Notes under the pieces: model-generated
The model's input: the letters and a program-made list of their open reading frames with translations, nothing else
Database searches by the model: none
What the model was told of the DNA's origin: nothing
In this document: piece by piece, positions 20,388 to 30,513 of the stretch
Numbering within the stretch: position 1 is the first letter of the stretch
How the letters are laid out: every line of letters starts with the position of its first letter
Source of the DNA: Clarkia xantiana subsp. parviflora
Lineage: Eukaryota; Streptophyta; Magnoliopsida; Myrtales; Onagraceae
Assembly (NCBI GenBank): GCA_036873135.1
Contig: JAPTYO010000015.1
Coordinates: forward strand, 16,223,683-16,287,682
Direction: 5' to 3'
Length of the DNA: 64,000 nt
Translations under genes and position numbers: made by a program

Positions 20388-22048
20388 ATGACGAACAGTC
20401 TGCCATCCAAAGACAACCGTCAACTGGGGGGCAACAGGCCAAACAACCAAGCAGGACAGCCTGCACCCCCAGCAAGACAGCATGTGCCTCCACCAAGGGA
20501 ACTTACCCCCCAGAGGCAGCATGTACCCCTAGTACATCAAACAGCCCATCAATCACCTCAGGCACACAATGAAGGATGACCATCACGCCCAGCTGGGGCA
20601 AAGTCTTCCACTGCCTCAACCCTTTTGGTTTAGAGACCACGAAGGCAAGGTGTACAATAAGGAGTACCATCTCAGGGGTACCAGTACTCGGCACCTCCAC
20701 AGGGGTACCACTATGAGACACACCCCCAAGAGCACCCTTATGGAATTCCAAGGCAAGGCATACCTGGGAACAACAACAGAGCTCATACGACCAATACAAG
20801 ACCAATGAATTCACAAGGAGCACAAACAGTGACTCATGAGTTCATGAACGCTTTAGACAAATTGTTGGCTTACAGGGAAGCGCTAAGGCAAGGGAAAGGA
20901 AGGAAGCACTAACAAGAAGAACAGAATCCGCATGAGGAACAATATTACGAAGAAGAACAAGTCCCAGAAGAAGAGCAACACCCCCCAACAGAACAGAGAG
21001 AAGGTCGAGGAAGAAATGAGCAAGGGCCACCCCCAGTGGGGAGGCAACCATCTGTGTCTCCAAGGCAATATCAAGCTCAGCCAGAAGCAAGTGCATACAC
21101 CCCACTGAGGGAGGACAGGAAAGCCCGACCTCCAAGAAGAGAAGAATTCCAGCATCCACCCCAGCAGGGATACCCAAAGTACACATACAGTCTGTATCAT
21201 AACGGACAGGGGATCCCTGCAAGCCCGGTTAACAATTACGATGGGTACCAGAGAAATTACATCCCGTCTCTGGTAATGCTGACCCATGAAGAAATTGAGG
21301 CCATGATCATAAGGAAAATGAATGAGTCAAAGAAGAGTGAGTTAAATTGTCTGAGTGATAACACAAATCACCCCTTCACAAGAGAGTTGGAGATGAATCG
21401 AGTGCCTGACTCGTTGCATTTGATAAAGATCGAAAAATACAATGGTAAGGGTGACCCCATGGAGCACATCCAGCAACATGAAGCTTCCCTCCTAGGTAGG
21501 ACAACGGAGGATCGCTACAAGGCACTTTTGTTTCCAAACACCTTGTCAGGGGTAGCATCGCACTGGTTTTTTAGCCTACCTACTGATAGCATCTATTCAT
21601 GGGCACATCTGAAGGCAAAATTTCTCCAAAGGTACTTGGGAGAAAGGAATTACTCAAAGGAACAGGCTCACTTGATGATGTGAAGCAGGAGAATGAAGAG
21701 ACACTAGTTAATTACTACACAAGGTTTAACCAGAACCTGGCTAACATACAGGGTGATATTATCGAAGGAGAAATCATAAGAGCCTTCATAAGAAACCTTT
21801 GTCGCTATGGCTCTACCTTAGCGGAAAAAATGGCCAAAAAACCCGCTAGCACCCTAGAGGAGCTGGCAGGAAGGGTGAAGACACATATAGACCTGGAGAG
21901 ACATAGAATGAGCAAGAGAGCAAAGATCCAGGCAACGAAAGAAGAAAATACAAAGCCAAGTAAAGGAAAACCACCTCAGGCTCCGCAGCCCATAAGGCAA
22001 CAAGACTGGCGTCCCCCCAACCAAGGAATCAGACAGGGGAATCACTAA
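20388..22048 (+). pseudogene. Tat-lineage gag, frameshifted
   Basis: The frame opens MTNSLPSKDNRQLGGN with a Pro/Gln-rich N-terminal part, then is interrupted. The retrotransposon gag domain is recognisable at about 21400-21800: KIEKYNGKGDPMEHIQ, RYKALLFPNTLSGVASHWFF, WAHLKAKFLQRYLG, then, after a frameshift near 21680, ENEETLVNYYTRFNQN. Gag would form the virus-like particle that packages element RNA. Several shifts and stops prevent a full product. Confidence 0.85.
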
Positions 22049-22133
22049 GACCAAGGGATATCAATGTCATTAAGTTCGTACCAGTAAATGCAACCCCAGC
22101 CGTGGTCTTGAGAGAAATGAGGAACTTGAAGAT

Positions 22134-22690
22134 ATGACAACAAAATGGAGGAAGAGGCCAAGAGAGAAGGAGGAGATGGTGATTGAATTTTCAGAGAAGT
22201 ACAAGAGCCACATTGTCTTTCCACATGATGATGCTCTAGTGATAACGTTAGACATCGATAACTTCGATGTGAAGAGGATACTGGTCGATGGAGGGAGCTC
22301 GGCAGATATACTAAACCTGCGACTCCTAGAGCAGATAGGCAAATCCAAGTAGATTTGAAGCCAGTCACTTTTCCTCTAGTCGGATTCATTGGAGCAACAA
22401 GCTACCCTCTGGGCATGATCACCCTACCAGTTACAATGGGCCATGGGTGGACTCAACTAAGGATCAAAGTGAACTTTGTGGTGGTGGAAAACCTAGGAGC
22501 CTATAATGGGATCTTAGGCAGAACAACCATAAATCCGTACGAAATAGTTCCCTCAACAGTTCACCAGAAACTGAAGTATATCACGGAAAGCGGAATCGGT
22601 GAAGTCTTGGGTGATCAACGCACCGCAAGGCAATGCTACGTCAATTCCATGAGGCGTAGACCACACCAATCCGACTCTGTGGCAATGGTG
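22134..22690 (+). pseudogene. Tat-lineage aspartic protease region
   Basis: Motifs read HDDALVITLDIDNFDVKRIL and then VDGGSSADIL, the retroviral-type protease active site (D-G/T-G-S). A stop near 22352 is followed in another frame by YNGILGRTTINPYEIVPST, the conserved flap and dimer region. The same ending (VPST and GIGEV) appears at the far right of the window on the minus strand, which links the two elements as one family. Confidence 0.82.
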
Positions 22691-22859
22691 ATGATAGGGG
22701 CTAGTCAGAGTGAGAATGAAAAAAGAAAAAGGCCAAGATACAAGAAGGGAAGGACAGGAGTCACACTCTGCCTAAGCAAGCAGGTGTTCAGAAATTTGGC
22801 AAAAATGTCAGGGATGGACAAGGTTGTAAAGGTAACAAGCATACCTTGGCAGCCATAAA

Positions 22860-23390
22860 ATGAGAACGGAAGGAGAACAAGAGAAGCAATTGAAAGAGGC
22901 TTCAGGTATATTGAGGATGTCAAGAAAATGCAAGGAGAATCCCTTACAAGTTACTTCGAAAGGTTCATGGAATATGGGGCCAACATGGAGGTAACAAGAA
23001 GTGAGGTTGTAAGAGCTTTCCTTAGAAACATGCATCCAACCTCTTTCGAGGCCTTTGGAGGTCACTACGAGGTAGTGATGACAAACACAATGCGAGGGAT
23101 TAAAGAGAAACCGGATGAGGCATTCGAGAAAGAGAAGGAACGGCATGGCGAAGAATCCAAATGAGAGGAGGAAAACAACACACAGGAAGGGGGTGTGAAC
23201 TTCAACTTCACACCTCTCAAAGTGCAAGTGGAGTAGATTTTTAAGGAATACTTAATCAAGGAGCTGCCAATGTGCAAAGAAGATGGCAAGGTCTTCCTAG
23301 GAAGAGATGCAACAGGATGGTGTGATTACCATGGAACATGGGGGCACAGGACCAATGATTGCATGGTACTGAAAATTGAAATTGTGGACT
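22860..23390 (+). pseudogene. Second gag-like 3' segment with zinc knuckle
   Basis: After the protease comes a further gag-type stretch (GESLTSYFERFMEYGANME, VVRAFLRNMHPTSFEAFGG). Then comes a knuckle-like motif of the Tat type, WCDYHGTWGHRTNDCMVLK. Its position downstream of the protease is out of normal order, so the element appears to be a mosaic of two gag sources. Confidence 0.7.
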
Positions 23391-23640
23391 AATACTGTGC
23401 CCTCCGGGAGCCAATCCTGTGAAAAGTTCTGTGCCCTCCAGGAGACAATCCTGCGAAAAGTTATGTGCCCTCCGGGAGCCAATCCCGTGAAAAGATTCGA
23501 TGCCCCCAAGAGCGTATCTTGTGGACTAACATATGTGCTATCCAAGAGCCAATCTTGTGAACAACTATGTGCCTTCCGGGAGCCTATCTCGTGAAAAATC
23601 GTCTATGCCCATAGGAGCATATGATAAAGTGATATTTACA
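23376..23640 (+). repeat. Tandem array of CTCCGGGAG hairpin units
   Basis: Units of about 32-45 bp such as GTGCCCTCCGGGAGCCAATC-CTGTGAAAAGTT recur about seven times with variants. CTCCGGGAG is itself a perfect small palindrome. The same unit in reverse complement occurs at 59590-59740 in the other Tat element, so this is the element's 3' untranslated array. Confidence 0.8.
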
Positions 23641-24183
23641 TCACCCATAAGAGCATGTCATGAGATTTTTTTTTTTACAGGGCAATGATATATGAAATGA
23701 AAAACATACAAGTTTGTTCATGATGAGATTGCAGGTATCATAGTAGACAAAGGTACCAAAAGATGTCAAGTAAGAAGAAGCATAAACAAAGAAGGAGGCC
23801 ATGACCAAGGAACCAAATAAACAACCACAAGCAATCATCATGAAAATTAGCAAGTTATCCTACCATCCATACCACAAGTCAAGAGAGATATCTCAAAGAA
23901 AACAAACATAACCAAGAAAAGTAGCAAAACCACAAAAAGTGTTCTTGATAAAACTCATCGCGTTCTTGAAGATCATGAACATCAAACTTAAATTTAAACA
24001 AGTATTTTCAGTTTTGATCTATAAAAACATGTAAATTCCGAAAATTTTAAGTTTTTAAAGATCAAACATATGAAATTTGTTTAAAAATTTCGGATTACTC
24101 ATGGTGTTCATCTTAAAAAATTCGCTTTTTATAAAATTTTCAAGAACATAAGTTTATCAAAATTTCAAGAACTCCTAACACAA
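23641..24183. other. Non-coding, probably internal sequence of the minus-strand LTR element
   Basis: No coding domain is seen. The part from about 23940 has repeated inverted words (GATCATGAACATCAA, AAATTTTCAAGAAC) and abuts the reversed primer-binding site at 24184. It is therefore probably leader sequence of the element whose LTR follows. Confidence 0.4.
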
Positions 24184-24770
24184 GCTCTGATACCACTGTT
24201 GAATTACGGGGACGTAATAATACGGAATGCTAAACGTGTACTTGTAAGTAATCTAATTACGCAGCGGAATAATGTACACATACCTCAATAGCTTTCCTGC
24301 CCAAGAACGTTGTGGATGGAGTTCTGATCCTCCGGTCGGAACCCGTACAAGTTCTTCGTGAGAAGAAGTCCTACGCGGTATAAGCTCCACAGCAAATCCT
24401 CTGATCGATTCTTCAATGGGGACAGAACCTCGGACTGATGTGCACCGAAAATCTCAACTAATGGTGAGAGGGTTTCTCTCAAGTTTCTCAACTGAAGGAT
24501 TTATTAATTTGATTGATGTATTAAACCCCTAGGAGACCCCCTATATATAGCATTGATGGAGTGAACAAAAGTCCACTCCAACCAATGTGGTACATGGTTC
24601 GGCCGAATCATGCTAATTAAGGGGGAGACCCAATTTTGGACCTCCCATGTCAATTAGGGATTGGATCTGACCCAATTAACCTAATGTGACAATTACCTAA
24701 TTAACTTAGGTAATTTCCTTAACATTGACGGGCTACCAATTACGACGCCACGTTACCACATGCTAACACA
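24184..24770 (-). repeat. LTR with initiator-Met-type primer-binding site, minus strand
   Basis: GCTCTGATACCA at 24184-24195 is the reverse complement of TGGTATCAGAGC, the common plant primer-binding site for initiator tRNA-Met. The LTR runs 24197-24770, bounded by TGTTG and ACACA (read on plus). It contains CTATATATAG near 24541, read from the minus strand as a TATA region. A matching 3' LTR with its polypurine tract was not found, so this is the 5' end of a broken element or a recombined remnant. Confidence 0.75.
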
Positions 24771-24806
24771 CTCTCTATTGTGTAGGAGGATGAGGATGAC
24801 GACTGA

Positions 24807-26248
24807 TGTTGAGAAGAATGAAATGAAGGGAGATAGATTAGTTAGTAGTAACTAAAATTAATGTAGAATTGCTTGCTTGCTCCGTCTGGCCAATCCATAT
24901 GTTACTGTGGATTGACTTTATCCATCCCCCTTTGTCATTTTCCATTCCTTATGACTAAGCTTAATAAGTCATTGATAGCTGAATGTGATATGAAAGTTTA
25001 TAATCATGTATAATAAAATAAGTTGTAATACACTTACTGAATCAAACGTCTAAATCTAAAAAAATTGAAATAAAATTGAAATATTTTACATTCATGTTAA
25101 CTTAACATTTTAGCAGGTTGCCCCGCGCATAATATGGGGTCAGCACCTAGTTGATAAAAAAATAAAAAAGTATTTTTATTTAATAGTGATTAATTTTATA
25201 TCTTTTGATATTCCCGAAATAATGTTTAATAAATAAGAGATTAAAACGCTTCAGTATGAAGTGTTTTTCTTTATAGAGTGTCAGTTATAATAATACTGTT
25301 GAGGTGACTTGCGAATGCTGATTGACTTGATATTTTCTTTAAAGTTAGTATTAGTAAGTATTAGGAGAGAACAAATTGTAAGAATTGCAGAAACTGACTA
25401 AGTTTCGATGAGATGGGGAACTCCGAAATCAAAACAATTGCAGTGTGTGATGTCGATAGGCGGTCGAACATACACTACTCTCCGTTCTACGGGCGAGTGC
25501 AGACGGCGGGCTTTAAGCAAGCGTAGGCTGTAAGACACGCGGCGACATATAGGGTCTGTCTCCTTGAAATTTAAGAGGTGGGTTGCTGACTGACGAGGCA
25601 GAAATCACGCTCGAATAAGGCTTTTATTCCTAAGAAGTCCATGGATCGAACTCATCAATCATTACAAATTTCAGTGCCAACACCATTTTTCATGGACATG
25701 ATTGTGTCTTCTCCTCAGTCTGCAGTGCCAATCAAGTTAAAATATTTGAAACACCTAGTGAGTTGTTTGATTACAGATTTAGATTAGGTTAAAGTTAATA
25801 GCAAAACAATACTTGTATTGAAGTTATTTTTTGCACCAATTTGTACATATCTGATTCGAAGAGCATCATAAAACTCAGTTGTCGGATTCTCTTGTGGGAA
25901 AACGTCGGATGGTTGGTACGTGGGACGGTGAAGAGCGGTGATGGTTGGTACGGGCGGGCGGACGTCTGATTGTGTCGTGGGTAGAGAGAGAAGGGTGGAT
26001 GAAGGTAGATGGTGGTGAGCAAACGGTGAGGACCTGCGAATGTTGGCCGTGGCGGGTTGGTAGGGGGCAGCAGATCTGAGGCGGAAGTATTCTGTCCCAT
26101 GAAATGTTTAGCGATGCAATTTTTGTAGTTGGAGGCCGGTTCATGAGATGTCGGTTCGGAAGGATGTAAAAGTATTCTGAACCAGGTGTCTAAATGATAC
26201 CGCCTTTTGGGGTGAGGACCCTATGCATTTTATATATTGGTAAAATAG
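24807..26248. other. Non-coding stretch
   Basis: The first 100 bases may be the 3' untranslated region of the HMGB remnant. A short 37-codon frame at about 25412-25530 (MGNSEIKTIAVCDVDRRSN) has no family match that I know. The 25880-26140 region is low-complexity on the minus strand (His/Pro/Thr-rich) and unlikely to be a gene. Confidence 0.4.
25118..25150 (+). mobile_element. Helitron 3' terminus
   Basis: A hairpin-like GCCCCGCGC...GGGGT is followed ten bases later by CTAG and host T. This is the usual Helitron 3' end on the plus strand. The element would extend left; its 5' TC end was not located with confidence. Confidence 0.5.
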
Positions 26249-26262
26249 GTATATATATATAT

Positions 26263-26305
<43 letters not shown>
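26249..26305. repeat. (AT)n microsatellite
   Basis: A nearly pure AT run broken once by AAAT. Confidence 0.95.
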
Positions 26306-26806
26306 CGGGTTGTTTCTCGCGCATCGTAGGAGTGACTTTGTACTTAATTTCAATTATCAAATATTATTTGATGAAATCATAGAGACTAATTAATTTATTT
26401 ATTATGTATATTATGCTAACATGATAACTGAATTTTTTGGAAATATATTATAATAACGAATGTAAATACCAAATACAAAAAAATTATCAATCCGACAATT
26501 TTTTTATGTATATGCGTTATCGACGAAATATAATTTGATCGGTAAATACATTCGTTACCGGCCAAACTTGTATTTTGGTAGGTAAATATAACATAATTGC
26601 TGACCAAATATATTTAGTTTAAGAATACAAAACTGAGTTTGAAAAAAATAAAACTAAAATATTAACTTTAAAATTTTACCAACTGTAATTTATCGAAGAA
26701 TAAGAAAAATAACTTAAAGGGTGTGTTATAATCAGTTGTGCTAAACAATTTAACTTAATTTAATTAATGTGTTAAAAATCACATTTATTATTAAATTTTA
26801 ATATTA

Positions 26807-28918
26807 CTAGTGATCCGCGCATGCGTTGCACACGCGACAATCGTATTTTATTTAATATTGTTTTATTAGATTTAAAGACATAAAAATCCAACAAGATTTA
26901 AGTCAATCAGCCATACCCTAAATAATTTTTAACCTAACCACATCTAAAAAGCAATAATTTCCAAATTAAATGATTCTTTAAAAAAAAAGGAAGCTTAGTC
27001 CAGATTGACATGTCAAAATTTCTAGTTAAATGTTTATTTGATAAACAAAAAAATTTAATGTCATTTGAAGCCAGAATTATCCAAGAGATACCTCTTCAAA
27101 TTTCCAGATCATCAACCACTTCTGAATCAAAGTTGTCCTTTAGTAGTATACCCTAAAAGGAAGTGGATCTGAATGGGAGGGTTCGTATAACATGTCTTTT
27201 GTCAGTCACATCCAAAATATAGTTTTAAATAGCAGGCGGTAAAGCTGTAAATGGTGAAAACTTAAACTGAAATCTTAGTTGACACAAATAGAATATAGGG
27301 TTAAGAACACAATAGGGGTCTGAATGTTTGCTCATGTTGCCAAAAGGGGTATGAATTGAAAAAAACGTATTATTAAGAGCCTCCGTCTATTTTTTCTGTT
27401 AAAAGTGACGGAAAGTGGTCACATGCCAAGCATGTGACCGAAAATAATTTGAAAACCCGAAAATGCCATTTGACCAGAGTGTGTCCTCACATATTTGACC
27501 TAAAAAGACGAAAATACCCTTTAAGCCACCACAACTCCGGCGACCACCACCCATTTCCGACGATCACCACCCATCTCCGGCGACCCTAACCTCCATCCGG
27601 CGTCCCAAAAAAGCTCTGATCGAAGCCAAAAAGCTCCGATCGGAGTTCCAGAGCTCTCGATCGGAGTTCCAGAGCTCCCGATCGGAGCTCTGGAGCTCCG
27701 ATCGGAGCTTTTTTGGGTCGCCGGAGGGGCTTTGGTCGCCGGAGCTGGGGTGGTGGTCGGTGGCGGTGGCTGTGGTGGCCTTAGGGCATAATTAGTGTGC
27801 AGGGGTATTTTAGATATTTCACTTTTCATTAATTAAACTGATAAATTGTATAATAATTGCAAAAGGGTAATTTTGTCATTTCACGTATTTCCGTTACATT
27901 TAACAGCAAATTTGGACGGAAACTCGATTATCAACAAAACTCAAAATTCAGGCCCTTAATAATACGTTTTTTTCAATTCAGACCCTTTTTGGCAACATGG
28001 GCAAACATTCAGGCCCCTATTGTGTTATAGATATAGTGACAGAGGTATATATATTGTAATAAATTTAGATAGAAACACCACAATCAAGCAGTCATATTCT
28101 GTTACCGGTACATGGCTTCATATATATATAACCAAAAAGTACATATATATGATTGAACTTGCCCGAAACTTAAATATAAACAGCCCTTTATAATTTCTGG
28201 CAACCTCAATCAATTCATACTTTACAACCGAGAAACCAATCGACTTCAATCCAATATATTCTTCAGAAGAACCAATTCCTATATATTACTTCCATCTCCA
28301 TGAAATTTTGGCTCAACTTGCAGTCCACTTGACTGCATTTTAGTTATAATTTTGAGAAGAACCAATAAAAAATGAAATCAAGAAATAACCAAGAATTATG
28401 TTGAAGCAAAATTGTGTTACCAATTTTTCTTTGATGCTGGCATTATAAAAAGAGAGTTTGGCACATAAGGTGAGTGTGTTTTAGTTGAAGCACGATTAAA
28501 TCATTAATGAACCTAAAACACACAATAGATTAGAATAGGATAATGGATGATTTGAATAAAGCATTGATGGGCAATTAAATAATTATAATTGTAATCTATT
28601 CAATGGAAGATTAGGCTGGGATTACAGAAGACAACGTTAAACTTACAGTTGAAAATGAACAGCAAATAAGAAACATGGACAACAAATAAGAACATCGTCA
28701 TCGGAAGTAGAGATCCAACGGAAACAGAAACTGATTGTTCAGTCGACTGATGCGTAACATTGGAGCCAAACCAATGAAATGGAAATTATATATGGGTAGG
28801 AAAGGCAAAAAACGGTGTATCATTGGATGAAACGGTGAAGTTTATCAACGGAATCGGTACATTGGTGTTGGTGACCGTTGGTTGTGAGGCCTCAGCCAAC
28901 TTTTAATATAGTTGTAGA
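26807..28918 (-). mobile_element. Non-autonomous Helitron
   Basis: On the minus strand, host A is followed by TCTACAACTATATTAAAAG at 28918. The 3' end is CTAG (26807-26810) before host T, preceded by a hairpin whose loop AAC and stems (CGCGTGTGC and GCATGCGCG) match the Helitron at 14371-16475. No Rep/helicase is present. It contains a foldback element at 27306-28026. The end pairing is inference from matching motifs. Confidence 0.58.
27306..28026. repeat. Foldback element with long TIRs
   Basis: TIRs start AACACAATAGGGG and stay about 95% alike over about 70 bases (CTGAATGTTTGC, ATGTTGCCAAAA, GAATTGAAAAAAACGTATTA). Then come ACGGA and GTCACATG-CATGTGACC palindromes. The centre is GC-rich (CCGGCGACCACC, CCGATCGGAGC), like the foldback at 1698-2516. 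No transposase is present. Confidence 0.8.
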
Positions 28919-29202
28919 TTGACGTAGTAAAATGAAATTGTACACTTTTAGTTATTAATAAAGAACTTTGTTGGATCATGGTGATTTACTCAAAAAAAAA
29001 AAAAACAACAACAACAAAGAACAAAAATGTTTTTAAGGGAATAAATTAACACTATCCAACAAAGTTAAATTCAAGACAAGAAATAAAAGTTATAAACCTC
29101 AATCTTCTAGACGTCATTTTTTTTTAACTAAAGCTATTCAACCCTATATAACAAGTGTTTTTGTAATTTTAGATCTCATAAAATCTTTTTAAGGATAAGT
29201 TT
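28919..29202. other. Non-coding AT-rich spacer
   Basis: Nothing is recognisable except a short A-rich run near 28995. Confidence 0.4.
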
Positions 29203-30338
29203 GGGTTAATTCATCAATTAGTTACTTATGTTGTCAAGTGTGACTCAATGGTTACTTTTGTTTTTTAACGTGATTGTTTAGTTACCTACGTTTCAGAAAG
29301 TGATTAAATGGTTATAAAAGACAATTTTACCCTTACCTTAAGTAAATTTTAGTGTTCTTCATCGCGTTCTTCTTATTATCCATCATGTTCATCAAGTTTT
29401 TAACAATTTTTTTAAAAGAAAAACCTTAAAATCAGATCCAAATCAAAACATGTGTTCGAATTAGAATGCAGGTGCAGTATCTGGTTTCAGATCCGAAATT
29501 ACTGAAATTTGTCATCGACGGTGCCATCATTTTTTTTTCTAATCAGATTTTTCTTATTTCTTATTATCATTTACTGAAATTTCTTGAATTTCTGGCGATA
29601 AAAAGGAAGAATCAAAGCAGCCTTCAATCAACACTCTCTCTTTTGACTAATTAATTGTAGAAATTGATCACATCTCATAAACAGTTGGAGTTTCCTAGCT
29701 TCGGCGACTCTGATGATACTTCTTCATTTAGCACATTAATTGTATATATCTTCTTCTCTCTACTCTTCGCGATGAATTAATTTTTGTTCTCTAATACCAG
29801 ATTTTTCAATCCATAACTTTTGATTGTTAGGTGTCAGAAAGGGATGCCTGTTATTGATTATGTTGTCCATTTATGTGGATTATACAGTTGATTGCAATTC
29901 TTGTCAGTCGAGTTCACTCTGAAACTAGACATACACCTTTGTATGGAAATTCTTTCTTACAACTCTGCAAATTACAGCCGGGTTGTAAAACGGAATTCGA
30001 TCCAACACCTGGGTTCGAGGAAATCAGTATTTTTATGGGAAAAAATGCGGAATTTTGCTTGCTCGGATCGATTTAGGAAGAGAGTTTTTACAATATCAAA
30101 CTATATGTTGGTCTGGCTCGAGCACATGTGTTCAATTCCAAATCCAAAATTCTGATTTTTTTTTAAAAAAAATTGATGAATAACATGATGAAAGCAATGA
30201 ACATAGAAGGGTATTTTGGAGTTTTCATTTTAATGTAACCATTTAATCACATATATCAAACGTAGGTAACTGATATGCACATGTTTGAACCAAACAATCA
30301 CATTAGCAAACTTAAGTAACCAACATATGTATTAACCC
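29203..30338. repeat. TIR-like element of about 1.1 kb
   Basis: The left end (GGGTTAATTCATCAATTAGTT) and right end pair imperfectly over about 130 bases, with shared words GTGATTGTTTAGTTACCTACGTTT (split by changes), TGATTAAATGGTTA and ACCCTT. The interior holds open frames at 29873-30155 with no recognisable domain. A partial copy of its right end lies in STN8 intron 3. Confidence 0.55.
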
Positions 30339-30513
30339 TAATAAATTTTTGTATGACTTGAACTATATTAATTCCCTGAATATTATAACTCACTTTCTAG
30401 TTAGTGTAATTAACTTTATAACATATATTTTTAGTTAATTCTTAAATATTTTAGTGGATAAATTATGAATTATCATCCATATTTTTGTATTTATTAACAA
30501 GATGGAGGGACTT

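Larger units (their letters stand above)
19552..23640 (+). mobile_element. Defective Tat-lineage Ty3/gypsy retrotransposon
   Basis: A 5' LTR (19552-20335) is followed directly by a primer-binding site (TTGGTGCCGTCCGTGG from 20337). Then come gag, a protease region, a second gag-like 3' part with a zinc knuckle, and a tandem array. There is no reverse transcriptase, RNase H or integrase, and no 3' LTR of this family was found. The LTR and protease match the element at the right edge of the window, which is in the opposite orientation and supplies the missing domains. All coding parts carry frameshifts and stops, so the copy is dead and non-autonomous. Confidence 0.85.
18585..24806 (+). pseudogene. 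HMGB-type chromatin protein remnant split by retrotransposons
   Basis: Pieces of a plant HMGB (high-mobility-group box) gene can be read. Near 18589-18603 there is EFRRK, the start of the box. At 18613-18678 there is IATAEKRNEEYNKKM and then YNNKM, the third helix of the box, ending at a GT donor. At about 18774-18850 there is DASKAADEDESEKSRSEVND, the linker typical of plant HMGB1/2/3. At 24786-24806, after a GTAG acceptor, EDEDDD and a stop form the acidic tail. The central part of the box is missing between EFRRK and IATAEK, and the linker exon lacks a good donor and runs into TGA. Between linker and tail lie about 5.9 kb of LTR-retrotransposon sequence. HMGB proteins bend DNA in chromatin; this copy cannot encode a complete one. 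A Helitron 3' end at 25147-25150 makes capture possible too. Confidence 0.78.

Noticed and set aside
20196..21287. Minus-strand Cys/Leu-rich frames in the Tat gag region
   Set aside because: They are the reverse of the Pro/Gln-rich gag N-terminus and have no domain.
25795..26144. Minus-strand Pro/Thr/His-rich frames as a gene
   Set aside because: Low complexity, two overlapping frames open at once, no domain.
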